Source: Weimeria sp002480925 (GTDB lineage: Bacteria > Bacillota > Clostridia > Lachnospirales > Lachnospiraceae). From it: a DNA stretch of 35,162 nucleotides. Positions 25,711 to 33,236 of this stretch are shown here, piece after piece (within the stretch, counting starts at the first letter, position 1; every line of letters begins with the position of its first letter). The stretch spans positions 1 through 35,162 of the forward strand of contig NZ_JBQHVU010000021.1 in assembly GCF_052064335.1 (NCBI RefSeq), given 5' to 3'. Both the position numbers and the translations under genes were made by a program. The notes under the pieces are model-generated. The model saw only the letters and a program-made list of their open reading frames with translations. It was not told the origin of the DNA and made no database searches.

Positions 25711-25935
25711 ATGGATTATATACGAACTGAAGCAGATGGACAACTGGCATTTACGCAATCTACTGAATTTTTGTTTCTGCCATCTTGTCTTTATGGCTTT
25801 CATAATACCGAAACTACTGTAGAGACCGCTAAATCTGGACGTACCATCTACTGTCATCGTGGTACTTTGGAACTTCTTCATGAAGATCATGGATATAAGC
25901 CGGAAGGAGTACGTCAGGAATCATCCCTCACATAA
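25711..25935 (+). pseudogene. N-terminal fragment, probably of a transposase
   Basis: 74 residues starting MDYIRTEADGQLAFTQSTEF after AGGAGG 10 bases upstream. It contains FLPSCLYGFHNTETTVETAK and SGRTIYCHRGTLELL, then ends early; the other frame over its end stays open (MKIMDISRKEYVRNHPSHKI...), hinting at a frameshift. I do not recognise the family with confidence; an N-terminal domain of an ISL3-like or similar transposase is a guess. Confidence 0.35.
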
Positions 25936-25993
25936 AATTTGTGATCGAGCCATTTTTCACTTAACAAAACATGATCTTCATCATTCATATGTC

Positions 25994-26626
25994 TTATTCT
26001 CCTGTTACATCTTCAAACAACTTTGCTGACACAATATCCTCAATTTTTTCTCTGAACTGCTTAAGCATTGCTGTATCTCCAACAATAATTTCATCAAAGA
26101 ATAAACTTCCGGTTGTTTTTCTTAGAATCAAATCTACAGTCCCCGGATTCTTCAATTCATTTCCTTTTATCAAGGACTTCGGACGTGCTTTCTTTGATTC
26201 TGAAAAACCTAATGTGCAGTTTCCATCCGCTGTTGCCAGCGAACACACTACCCGATTTTTCCGAAAGCCTTCTTCTACTTGAACATCCGATTTCATTAGT
26301 GTCATCATATCCGGCAAAACCTGTATTTTTCTTCTTACTGTACCTTTTGCCGACTTCTCATTCTGTCCTGCTTTTGCAAAATCAAAGTCCACATCCGCAA
26401 GCGTTCCATCATAACATTTGCGGAAAAATGTCTTAGCATCTATCTTGGACTGCACACCTGTTAAATGCTGAAAATTATCTTCCTCTGCAGCAATTATATA
26501 ATAATCATTTTTCTCAAATGCTACCGAGCAGATTAAATACTCATAATCAACATAGATGTCCTTATACTGTTTTGCAGCTTTTATCATTTCCTGTCGGGCA
26601 CGTTCCTTAAAACTTTCCTCTGCCAT
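25994..26626 (-). CDS. PBECR4-like putative nuclease, candidate type III toxin
   Basis: 210 residues, no signal peptide or membrane segment. Motifs such as YYIIAAEEDNFQHLTGV, AKTFFRKCYDGTLADVDFDF, VCSLATADGNCTLGF and ARPKSLIKGNEL match my memory of the PBECR4 family (phage barnase-EndoU-colicin-RelE-like nucleases), so an RNase is likely but not proven. AAAGGAG lies 7 bases before ATG 26626. Directly upstream on the same strand are a terminator hairpin, RNA repeats and a promoter, the arrangement of type III toxin-antitoxin loci where limited read-through makes toxin. It does not resemble ToxN in motif. Downstream is only mobile-element debris. Confidence 0.6.
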   Translation of the reverse strand: MAEESFKERARQEMIKAAKQYKDIYVDYEYLICSVAFEKNDYYIIAAEEDNFQHLTGVQSKIDAKTFFRKCYDGTLADVDFDFAKAGQNEKSAKGTVRRKIQVLPDMMTLMKSDVQVEEGFRKNRVVCSLATADGNCTLGFSESKKARPKSLIKGNELKNPGTVDLILRKTTGSLFFDEIIVGDTAMLKQFREKIEDIVSAKLFEDVTGE

Positions 26627-26639
26627 TTCATCTCCTTTG

Positions 26640-26675
26640 TTAAAGAAAGGCGGATGACCGAAGCCATCCGCCTTT
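26640..26675 (-). terminator. UUCG-capped attenuator/terminator between RNA repeats and toxin
   Basis: An 11-bp stem (26646-26656 with 26665-26675). Read on the minus strand, the loop closes as C-UUCG-G inside a G-U extended stem, an extra-stable tetraloop, followed by CTTTCTTT. The toxin's ribosome site comes right after, so transcripts of the repeats would mostly end here. Confidence 0.8.
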
Positions 26676-26781
26676 GATTTTTAGCAGTTTACTCTGTAAT
26701 GGGAATGAGTTTTAGGTCTTCATCCCGACCACTGGAAACGGGTTTTAAGTCTCCGTCCCGACTGTAGTATCTTCTCTTTGT
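26646..26781 (-). ncRNA. Tandem-repeat structured RNA, candidate type III antitoxin
   Basis: Two 30-base repeats (26734-26763 and 26701-26730, 23/30 identical, period 33). On the minus strand each folds to the same hairpin: GGGACGG with CCGTTTCC, and GGGATGA with TCATTCCC, each with one bulged U at the same place and an 11-base loop AGAC(U/C)UAAAAC. Stem differences compensate (C-G to U-A, G-C to A-U, G.U to G-C). A third, weaker hairpin with the same bulge (TTACAG with CTGCTAA, about 26681-26699) follows, then the terminator. Transcription probably starts near 26781. Confidence 0.7.
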
Positions 26782-26787
26782 AATTTA

Positions 26788-26816
26788 AATATACACTATC
26801 GTCTGCTAAAAGTCAA
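26788..26816 (-). promoter_or_regulatory. Promoter of the repeat RNA/toxin locus
   Basis: On the minus strand TTGACT (26811-26816), 17 bases, TATATT (26788-26793). The predicted transcript starts just before the RNA repeats. Confidence 0.75.
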
Positions 26817-26840
26817 TTATTATCTGTCAAGTAAAAATGC
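26788..26840. repeat. 53-bp direct repeat, left copy
   Basis: Matches 28991-29043 at 52 of 53 bases. It directly borders the IS1634-family element and contains the whole -35/-10 region of the repeat-RNA promoter. Confidence 0.92.
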
Positions 26841-26888
26841 GGATCTTTAACACTTACTATAGCATAAGAATTAAATAAAAACACTTAC

Positions 26889-26912
26889 AAGCCGCAGAAA
26901 TGCGGCTTTTTT
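26889..26912 (+). terminator. Terminator in the left end of the IS1634-type element
   Basis: AAGCCGCA-GAAA-TGCGGCTT with a T-run on the plus strand. It shields the transposase gene from read-through transcription. Confidence 0.85.
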
Positions 26913-26958
26913 CATGCCCAAAATCTGTCAAGTTTTTCAAAAAATACGTTGTACGGTA

Positions 26959-26973
26959 TGGTATAATAGAGGC
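26959..26973 (+). promoter_or_regulatory. Extended -10 promoter of the transposase
   Basis: TGGTATAAT with no -35 match. The start codon at 26974 is only 6 bases after TATAAT, so the mRNA may be leaderless or nearly so. Confidence 0.55.
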
Positions 26974-28872
26974 ATGAAGTTGAACTATGACAGAAAATCA
27001 AAAGACCCCACATACTTTATCCAGATGGGATTCAGAAACGGAAAGAAGACATCCACGCGGAATGTCGCACGTATTGGAAAACATTCCGAGCTGCTTGCGC
27101 AAGGCATCAGCGATCCACTTGCTTATGCAAAAGAAAAGGTGGCTGAGGCAAACAAAGAGCTGAAAGATGGCAAGGTCTCAATGGAGGTAAAAATTGACTT
27201 TGCAGAAAAGGTTCTTGCATCAAACGCCGTGGTATCACAATCCACAACGAGGAACATCGGATACTTTTATCTTCAATCCATCTACCATCAGCTGCAGCTT
27301 GATGAATTCTTCAGAAACGTCACCGCTGATTCCAAGATCACGTTTGATCCGAACCAGGTAAACCATTTTCTAACGTATGCAAGAATTCTCAATCCTGACT
27401 CCAAGCTTGGCACATACGAGCATCTGGATCATTACTATGAAGCGCCTCAGTTCGGATATCAGCATATCATGAGAACTCTTGATATCCTGGCTGCAAACCA
27501 TGATGGCTACATCTCTCATCTGTATAAAAAAAGCTGCGATGTCATCAAAAGGGACAACTCTGTCTGCTACTTTGACTGCACGAATTACTACTTTGAAACA
27601 GAAACAGAGGATGTGGTTGTGGATGAGGTTACGGGAGAGATCATGAAAGGATTCCGGCTTTACGGTCCTTCCAAAGAGCATCGGCCAAACCCGCTTGTTG
27701 AAATGGGACTTTTCATCGATTCCAGAGGTATTCCAATCTCCATGTGCCTGGCTTCCGGCTCCACCAACGAGCAGACACTTGCCATACCGCTCGAGAAGAA
27801 GATTACTCAGATGTTTCAGGGAAAGAAATTCATCTACTGCGCAGACGGCGGTCTTAACTCTCTGAACATCCGTCTTTTCAACAGCATGGGAGGCAGAGCT
27901 TTCGTCGTTACTCAGTCTGTAAAGAAGCTTTCAGAAGTCCTCCAACAGGCGGTATTCAATGACTATGATTATCGCCTGGTTTCTTCAGGAGAATCAGTCA
28001 CGATTGAAAAAATGAAAAACTTCGACCGCTTCAGCGGAGCCAATCGTGCTCTTTATGATGACTGCGCCTATAAAATACTGACAGCTGACAAAGCCGTTGA
28101 TACAGGTCTTACAGAAGTCAAAGTCTACAAGAACGGAAAAACGAGAAAAGTGAAATCCAAGGCAGCACTCAAACAGGTCATTATCGTCACGTTTTCCCGC
28201 AAGATGATGGAATACGAACGTCACATCAGAAACAATCAGGTTCAGCGTGCAAAGGATCTTCTGAAAAAAATGGATCCGGAAACGTTTAAGAAAGGTCCAA
28301 ACGATGTGACCCGCTTTATCAAAAGATCAAACAAGAAGAAAGACGGGCCTGATGCAGACAGATATGTCATTGACGAGGAGAAGATAGCCGAAGAAGAAAA
28401 ATACGACGGATACTATGCTGTTGCAACCAACCTCACACCGGACAAAGGTGAAAGTGAAAATGATTTCGTTCACAGCATAATCTCTTTGAACGCAAAAAGA
28501 TATAAAATTGAAGACTGCTTCAGAGTCATGAAAACTAACTTCTGCTCACGTCCTGTCTATCTCCAGACAGAGTCTCACATCAAGGCACACTTCATGATCT
28601 GCTACACAGCACTGCTGCTGTACAGGCTCATGGATGCCAAGCTGGACGATTATTGTAAAGCTCTGAAAGACAGCACTATTCACCTGACCACGGATAACAT
28701 CATCGAAACTCTTCAACACATGGAGGTGGCCAACGTGCAGGATATGTATTATCTTTCGACCTACACCGGTTCACAGACGCTTAATGCACTGGAAGCGGTC
28801 TTTGATCTGAGCCTAGACCGAAAGTATTATCAGCCATCAGAATTGAATAAAAAACTGAAGAAAATTTTATGA
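26974..28872 (+). CDS. IS1634-family DDE transposase
   Basis: 632 residues, full length for the family. The DDE residues are visible in context: CYFDCTNYYFE, FIYCADGGLNS and the YREK-like block RYKIEDCFRVMKTNF. KEHRPNPLVEMGLFID and SGSTNEQT are further family marks. It cuts and pastes the IS. The start at 26974 (MKLNYDRKSKDPTYF) is preferred to 26914, which lies in the terminator T-run and has no ribosome site; TATAAT only 6 bases upstream suggests a leaderless message. The gene looks intact, unlike the other IS genes in this window. Confidence 0.92.
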   Translation: MKLNYDRKSKDPTYFIQMGFRNGKKTSTRNVARIGKHSELLAQGISDPLAYAKEKVAEANKELKDGKVSMEVKIDFAEKVLASNAVVSQSTTRNIGYFYLQSIYHQLQLDEFFRNVTADSKITFDPNQVNHFLTYARILNPDSKLGTYEHLDHYYEAPQFGYQHIMRTLDILAANHDGYISHLYKKSCDVIKRDNSVCYFDCTNYYFETETEDVVVDEVTGEIMKGFRLYGPSKEHRPNPLVEMGLFIDSRGIPISMCLASGSTNEQTLAIPLEKKITQMFQGKKFIYCADGGLNSLNIRLFNSMGGRAFVVTQSVKKLSEVLQQAVFNDYDYRLVSSGESVTIEKMKNFDRFSGANRALYDDCAYKILTADKAVDTGLTEVKVYKNGKTRKVKSKAALKQVIIVTFSRKMMEYERHIRNNQVQRAKDLLKKMDPETFKKGPNDVTRFIKRSNKKKDGPDADRYVIDEEKIAEEEKYDGYYAVATNLTPDKGESENDFVHSIISLNAKRYKIEDCFRVMKTNFCSRPVYLQTESHIKAHFMICYTALLLYRLMDAKLDDYCKALKDSTIHLTTDNIIETLQHMEVANVQDMYYLSTYTGSQTLNALEAVFDLSLDRKYYQPSELNKKLKKIL

Positions 28873-28923
28873 AAGATTTTTTCTGGAGGAAGGTTTCCAT
28901 ACAACATTTTTAGAAAAGCCAAA

Positions 28924-28962
28924 AGTGCCAGAACCTTGAAAACAGTCAAGAATTCTGGCACT
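28924..28962. terminator. Terminator/hairpin in the right end of the IS1634-type element
   Basis: AGTGCCAGAA (28924-28933) pairs with TTCTGGCACT (28953-28962) after the transposase stop. Confidence 0.7.
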
Positions 28963-28990
28963 ATTATATTCGTCAAGTGTTAAAGACGGG

Positions 28991-29043
28991 AATATACACT
29001 ATCGTCTGCTAAAAGTCAATTGTTATCTGTCAAGTAAAAATGC
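28991..29043. repeat. 53-bp direct repeat, right copy
   Basis: Second copy of 26788-26840 with one base change. It keeps TTGACT-17-TATATT, now pointing on the minus strand into the right end of the IS, antisense to the transposase. Confidence 0.92.
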
Positions 29044-29467
29044 TCATTTGCCATCCCCAAATAGAGAGTTTCAAAAAAGTGTAGCAGGAACACCCCCATT
29101 CCGTCCCCAGCAGAAAAAGAAAATGCCCACCAAGCCCGTAAATTCAAGCTTTGTGAGCATATTCCCGTTATTCGAATTCGATAATACTAACTTGGTATCA
29201 ACCGCCTCATCTGCATATATTCGTTAAATACAGTTCATTTTTGTACTCTCTGTATCATTTTTCGATAATTTCACGCCGTTTCTGTTGTCATATGGTTGTC
29301 TCCGTGACAACCTCTGCGACAACATCGACTGAAATTATTATGACGGATTGCAAGTGAAAATGCAAGAGATTTTTATAGAAATTTCATTCTGTGAAACTTA
29401 CTGAAACTTAAAAACACAGTCTGCCCCATCGCCTTTGAAAACATTTTTTGGATAGACTGTGAAATCC
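29044..29467. other. Non-coding region with nested inverted repeats
   Basis: No gene seen. At 29283-29324 two inverted repeats are nested: TGTTGTC...GACAACA outside and GGTTGTC-TCCGT-GACAACC inside, so GTTGTC occurs twice in each orientation. This could be a recombinase or conjugation-type binding site or part of an att site. A short TCGAATTCGA palindrome lies near 29174. Confidence 0.4.
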
Positions 29468-30130
29468 TTAGCCATGTTTTAAGGGTTTTTCCACAACATC
29501 AATATCCAAGAGCTTGTCATGTACCAGCTCTTCGCGTATTATCTGTACTGTATCAACCGTTTTATTAAGCTTCTCATCTGTTTTAGTAAGTCTTTCGTTT
29601 GTTTCTGTCAGCTTATCATTTGAATCAGAAATTTTAAGGGATAACTGAAGTAGATCATGCTGGCGAAGCAGATCATTATTATCAACGATATAGTCCTTCA
29701 TAGCACGAAACGTCCGAATCAATGCTTTACTCTGACGTGTAGCCAGATCTCCTTTCAGCACAGTCATAAGCATATGAATACCTGACTCCGTGAAGGCCCA
29801 GGGAAGATATGCTCTACCACCCTTAACACCCTTTGTCTGTATCGAGATCAAATTTTTTGACCTCGATAATTCATCAATTTCTTCCCTGGTCAACTGAAAC
29901 CGAAAATCGTCATCAAATTTCTGTATATTATTCCTCACCTACTGATTGAATGCTTTCGTAGTATATCCATAGATCTCAGCAAGATCAAAATCCAGCATAA
30001 CCTGAACGCCTCTGACTACATATATCTTATCCCGGATAGTCTGTTCATCGACAATAGCGATCTCTGCGCTGACCTTATCAGCGCCGCTGACAGCCGCTTT
30101 TCCAGAATTATTTTCCTTCTTCGCACTCAT
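29468..30130 (-). pseudogene. ORF6N/Rha-like regulator with in-frame stop
   Basis: 221 codons in one frame. The start (MSAKKENNSGKAAV) leads into an ORF6N domain (RGVQVMLDFDLAEIYGYTTKAFNQ) that stops at TAG 29939-29941, where relatives have Gln before VKRN; one C-to-T change explains it. The frame continues VRNNIQKFDDDFRFQLTREE, PWAFTESGIHMLMTVLKGDL and a heptad-like coiled coil (NDKLTETNERLTKTDEKLNK). It is a second ORF6N gene in the window, about 10 kb from the intact one, and lacks that gene's PLD-like part. Confidence 0.8.
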
Positions 30131-30245
30131 GTCTGGTCTCCATATAACAAAAATTCATATCACTGATCATGATAGCAGTATTTTCATTGCATTTACTATA
30201 AATAATCGTGACCGCACCCTCCCGGACTGCGGCCACATCATACTA

Positions 30246-30494
30246 TCAGATAGATCCCTGTGATTCTTTCTGCTTCATCAGTATATGAGCATCAAGTATC
30301 TCCAGGTCTACTACATCGGGTCTGTTTTCGGTCTCACAGACTGCTCCAGCTTCCCAGGCAAGCCTTAGGAAGCCTGGAAACGTCATCCTGTACATCTGTG
30401 AACCTTCTCTGTACCTGACATATCTGGCATCTGTTTTCTTTTTCCTGCTGTCTACTCCGATCATAGAGAGCAGATAGCCCATGCATCTGTTCAA
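30246..30494 (-). CDS. DUF6462/excisionase-like small protein
   Basis: 82 residues. ARYVRYREGSQMYRMTFPGF and LRLAWEAGAVCE with VVDLEILDAHI follow the pattern of DUF6462-type, excisionase-like DNA-binding proteins (RYxEGAxxYSM...AxxAxA...), which usually sit next to a tyrosine integrase in integrative elements. The likely start is TTG 30492-30494, with GGAGGG 8-9 bases upstream and a 4-base overlap with the preceding gene. No integrase follows. Confidence 0.6.
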   Translation of the reverse strand: MNRCMGYLLSMIGVDSRKKKTDARYVRYREGSQMYRMTFPGFLRLAWEAGAVCETENRPDVVDLEILDAHILMKQKESQGSI

Positions 30495-31105
30495 GCGGCA
30501 TTCCCTCCATATCTTCTGTCAAAGCCTGGCAATGCCATGTCAGTGATCTTCATGCGGATACGTCCGATCCTGACATATAGCGAGTGCATCTGCAGCTCGT
30601 AGCTATCAGCAAGTTCTTCTATCTGATGTCTGTCGCCACAGCATCTGTGGTATTCTTCCAGCAGCAGCCTGTCTCTAGTCGGAAGCATTCTGATGAATCC
30701 CTGCACAAAAGCAAAATCATTCTTCATCGATTCGATCTGGCTCAGACGATACTGGAAAATTTTTCTGGATTCCATGTTGCTTACAGCCTTTCCTATATCA
30801 CTTGAAAGAATAGCCTCTTCGAGCATAACATTATGGATAGCTTCATTCCCCGTCGTGTCAGAAAGATATGAAGTCTGCACCCGCACACCATCATCCATCC
30901 TGCTCCGCTGGTAATCCCGCTCACATATGACATCCATCCTCAGAATGTCCCTTGAGCCCTGCAGTTTCTCAGGAATTGCATAGAACTCAGAAAGAAGCAT
31001 AGTGATCTTCCCTCTTGAATCCTTCCTGAAATACTCATCAAGAAATCTGTTTTCAGTCAGTGCCAGACTGGCACATGTATCATCACTCTCCGATTTAAAG
31101 CCCAT
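30491..31105 (-). CDS. RinA/ArpU-like phage-type transcription regulator
   Basis: 204 residues. The middle holds VRVQTSYLSDTTGNEAIHNVM, close to the QTSxxSDPTGxxA pattern of phage RinA/ArpU late-gene activators, and the C-terminal half (LLLEEYHRCCGDRHQIEELA, ...LYVRIGRIRMKI) looks like a sigma-70 region 4 type helix-turn-helix. The start at 31105 is chosen for GGAGGAGG 8 bases upstream; a TTG at 31141 is less likely. It overlaps the DUF6462-like gene by 4 bases, so both form one unit from a prophage or integrative element. Confidence 0.65.
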   Translation of the reverse strand: MGFKSESDDTCASLALTENRFLDEYFRKDSRGKITMLLSEFYAIPEKLQGSRDILRMDVICERDYQRSRMDDGVRVQTSYLSDTTGNEAIHNVMLEEAILSSDIGKAVSNMESRKIFQYRLSQIESMKNDFAFVQGFIRMLPTRDRLLLEEYHRCCGDRHQIEELADSYELQMHSLYVRIGRIRMKITDMALPGFDRRYGGNAA

Positions 31106-31330
31106 AAGCAGTTCCTCCTCCGATGTTGTTAAGGCAATCAATAAGCGCTTTTTCTGCCAGAATCTATGTTATCAGAAGATCGGTGCTTTGAGAAGTACCT
31201 GGCTGCCTTTGATGTCCTGTCAATGTCTTAAAAAATTTTTTGAGCGGTATCCGGGTTCATCTGGACTTTCAGGCAAAAATAAGACTCCTATGGAATCCAT
31301 AGAAGCCTGTATCTCAATCTTTTTTTCTAA

Positions 31331-31993
31331 TTATGTTAGTACATCAAACTTTTCATGTGCATATATAATTCCATCTATTGAAGCACTGCCGACACAATCA
31401 TTATTTAATCCTAATTGTAATGCATCGCTGTACAATTTATTAAATTCCTGTTTCTTATACCATTCTTCAGGAGTTAATTCATAAGTCCATCCATCTCCAA
31501 TATTTGAAAGTATACTTTTGCCCAGAGAAAAGACATTAACTCCGTAACCACCAGTGGTCAAAGCTGGAAAGGTCACGTAAGAACCATCCATTATCGGAAA
31601 ATGCTTCTGCGCTATGTACTTATCTGATTTTGAATCTCCATTTTTACTCAAATAATAAAGTAATGTGTTCTTTCCTGCTGACCAGTTTTTTTCTGATAAT
31701 CCCTGTTTTCTTATCAATTTCTGCGTCTCTTTATAAATCAACTTCCTATTTGGCGATACATCAGAAATATATTCTGCCTGAAGTCTAATTTTCCGTTCAT
31801 CAATCAGTTTCAATTTCTCTGTATCCTGTGTATGGAGCTGTTCAAAAGCTAATCTTTTTATATTATCTAGCATTATTGTGTCATTTCTTCTATCAACACA
31901 TTTGCTCGGTATAATCGACCAATCTGGTGACATTAAGAATGTATTTCTTGTATGATTTTCTAAAGTACTCTCTAATATCTGAGACGTCAGCAT
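31331..31993 (-). CDS. Hypothetical protein, third gene of unknown operon
   Basis: 220 residues, cytoplasmic by appearance, not recognised. The N-terminal half is helical and charged; the C-terminal half has SDKYIAQKHFPIMDGSYVTF, PALTTGGYGVNVFSLG and DGWTYELTPEEWYKK. AAGGGG lies 7 bases upstream of ATG 31993 and the previous gene stops 9 bases earlier, so it belongs to the operon driven from 33084-33112. No domain can be named. Confidence 0.6.
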   Translation of the reverse strand: MLTSQILESTLENHTRNTFLMSPDWSIIPSKCVDRRNDTIMLDNIKRLAFEQLHTQDTEKLKLIDERKIRLQAEYISDVSPNRKLIYKETQKLIRKQGLSEKNWSAGKNTLLYYLSKNGDSKSDKYIAQKHFPIMDGSYVTFPALTTGGYGVNVFSLGKSILSNIGDGWTYELTPEEWYKKQEFNKLYSDALQLGLNNDCVGSASIDGIIYAHEKFDVLT

Positions 31994-32002
31994 TTATTCC
32001 CC

Positions 32003-32584
32003 TTATCTATATTGTACTATCATCTTCGACCCATAAACTGTAAAGCCATCCATTCCAGTATACTGCTGCAAGATGCTCCCCTGTATACGGATATAAAACT
32101 TAGTATTTGAAGAATCACCATTGAAGTAACTTGTTCTACTACTACTTGAAGGATTATCTGTTCTCCAAAATCTTACTGTTGTTTTATTATTGGTTGACTT
32201 ATTTGTAAGTTCGTAATTATTAATTGTGGTAAACTTTGATTGCGTCACCTTTTCAGATCTTGGACAATATAAAGTAATATCTGTAATTGTTGATCCAGAC
32301 GGTAGGTATTTACTTAAATCCACTATTTGCCCTATTGAATATACTGTTCCCACACCTGTGCTCATAGCCCAATCCTTATTTAAGGTAATATTTGAGGATT
32401 GCTTTGACAAATATTCTGGTCGTATACCATCTAAAGTTATTACTGTTGTATGAGATAATGACTTTCTATCTAACGTGTCCTGATTCGCATAAGACACTAC
32501 ATGACCTGCATATGTTCCAAAAGTAATTGTTGCTGCCATTACAAACAATGTAATGATTCTTTTTAAAGTTTTGTTTTTATTCAT
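32003..32584 (-). CDS. Hypothetical secreted protein, second gene of unknown operon
   Basis: 193 residues with a signal peptide (KTLKRIITLFVMAATITFG, cleavage near SYA-NQ). The mature part is Ser/Thr-rich and beta-like (YLPSGSTITDITLYCPRSEK, TTVRFWRTDNPSSSSRTSYF, GFTVYGSKMIVQY). The start at 32584 fits the signal peptide; the ribosome site is weak. It lies 14 bases after the first gene of the operon. No family recognised; a surface or effector role is conceivable only by its export. Confidence 0.6.
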   Translation of the reverse strand: MNKNKTLKRIITLFVMAATITFGTYAGHVVSYANQDTLDRKSLSHTTVITLDGIRPEYLSKQSSNITLNKDWAMSTGVGTVYSIGQIVDLSKYLPSGSTITDITLYCPRSEKVTQSKFTTINNYELTNKSTNNKTTVRFWRTDNPSSSSRTSYFNGDSSNTKFYIRIQGSILQQYTGMDGFTVYGSKMIVQYR

Positions 32585-32598
32585 ATTATTTCGCCTCG

Positions 32599-33057
32599 TT
32601 ACATTACTGAATACCATTCTCTTTTTCGATTTTCAAAAAAATTTTTGTCGAATATTCTGTTCTGCTGCACATCTATCAGCTCGCCTTTTTTATACGCTAT
32701 CTGGAGAGTCATATCAGGTATATTTTTCCATCCTATCCTTGCCATATGCCCTATACTGCTATGAATGCTCTCTTTCTCAAGCCACTTGTACATACCCGGT
32801 ATATCATCATCAGCCTCAACACCTTTATCCGCCAGGTCCAGTATATCCTGACCGTCATCAGTATAATACGTACCATTTTTCTCAGTCAGTTTGTCCAGTT
32901 CATAACCGGTCGTATGCTTTATATCTCTATAGATTCTATGTTTTTCATTAGAGAGCTTCGTAATCTGAGAGCTATTGCAGTAGTCTGTTGAAGCCATCGC
33001 CTTTATATGATAAAACAGGTTCTTTCCATTTTCTCCGACGTTCAGAGCATTCTCCAT
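32599..33057 (-). CDS. Hypothetical protein, first gene of unknown operon
   Basis: 152 residues, no signal peptide. Charged throughout, with YHIKAMASTDYCNSSQITKL, YYTDDGQDILDLADKG and IHSSIGHMARIGWKNIPDMT. It follows a perfect consensus promoter by 26 bases; AGGCGG lies just before ATG 33057. Not recognised. The promoter strength suggests that the operon is expressed. Confidence 0.6.
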   Translation of the reverse strand: MENALNVGENGKNLFYHIKAMASTDYCNSSQITKLSNEKHRIYRDIKHTTGYELDKLTEKNGTYYTDDGQDILDLADKGVEADDDIPGMYKWLEKESIHSSIGHMARIGWKNIPDMTLQIAYKKGELIDVQQNRIFDKNFFENRKREWYSVM

Positions 33058-33083
33058 TCGCCGCCTGAGTTCATCATATTTGT

Positions 33084-33112
33084 ATTATACAGGAAGCTCC
33101 CTACATTGTCAA
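33084..33112 (-). promoter_or_regulatory. Perfect consensus sigma-70 promoter
   Basis: TTGACA (33107-33112), 17 bases, TATAAT (33084-33089) on the minus strand, driving the three-gene operon. Confidence 0.88.
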
Positions 33113-33174
33113 GTGTTTTTTTGTTAATTTATCAAGGTTTCTCATAGTTCGTTACAGTTCACGGGCAGGCTTGT

Positions 33175-33236
33175 AACTAAAAAACCGATGCGGTAGACTT
33201 GCATCAAGCAGTCGACCAGCATCGGTTCTGTTTTTA
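33175..33236. terminator. Bidirectional terminator by the IS66 relic
   Basis: AACCGATGC (33182-33190) pairs with GCATCGGTT (33218-33226); T-runs lie on both sides for both strands. It ends the IS66 transposase gene. Confidence 0.75.

Larger units (their letters stand above)
26841..28990 (+). mobile_element. IS1634-family insertion sequence
   Basis: A 2150-bp element whose ends share the inverted repeat TCTTTAACACTT (left at about 26844-26855; right, as reverse complement, ending about 28987). It carries one intact transposase gene with terminators at both ends and is flanked by a 53-bp direct repeat. IS1634 of Mycoplasma mycoides is known for long, variable target duplications, which fits. 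Confidence 0.88.

Noticed and set aside
26701..26763. CRISPR-like pair of repeats
   Set aside because: Only two copies, the whole 33-bp period is repeat with no variable spacer, and the differences keep an RNA stem. No cas genes are near.
31230..31310. Small perfect palindrome CTATGGA-A-TCCATAG and A/T palindrome
   Set aside because: Short, without context or repeat elsewhere in the window; likely chance.
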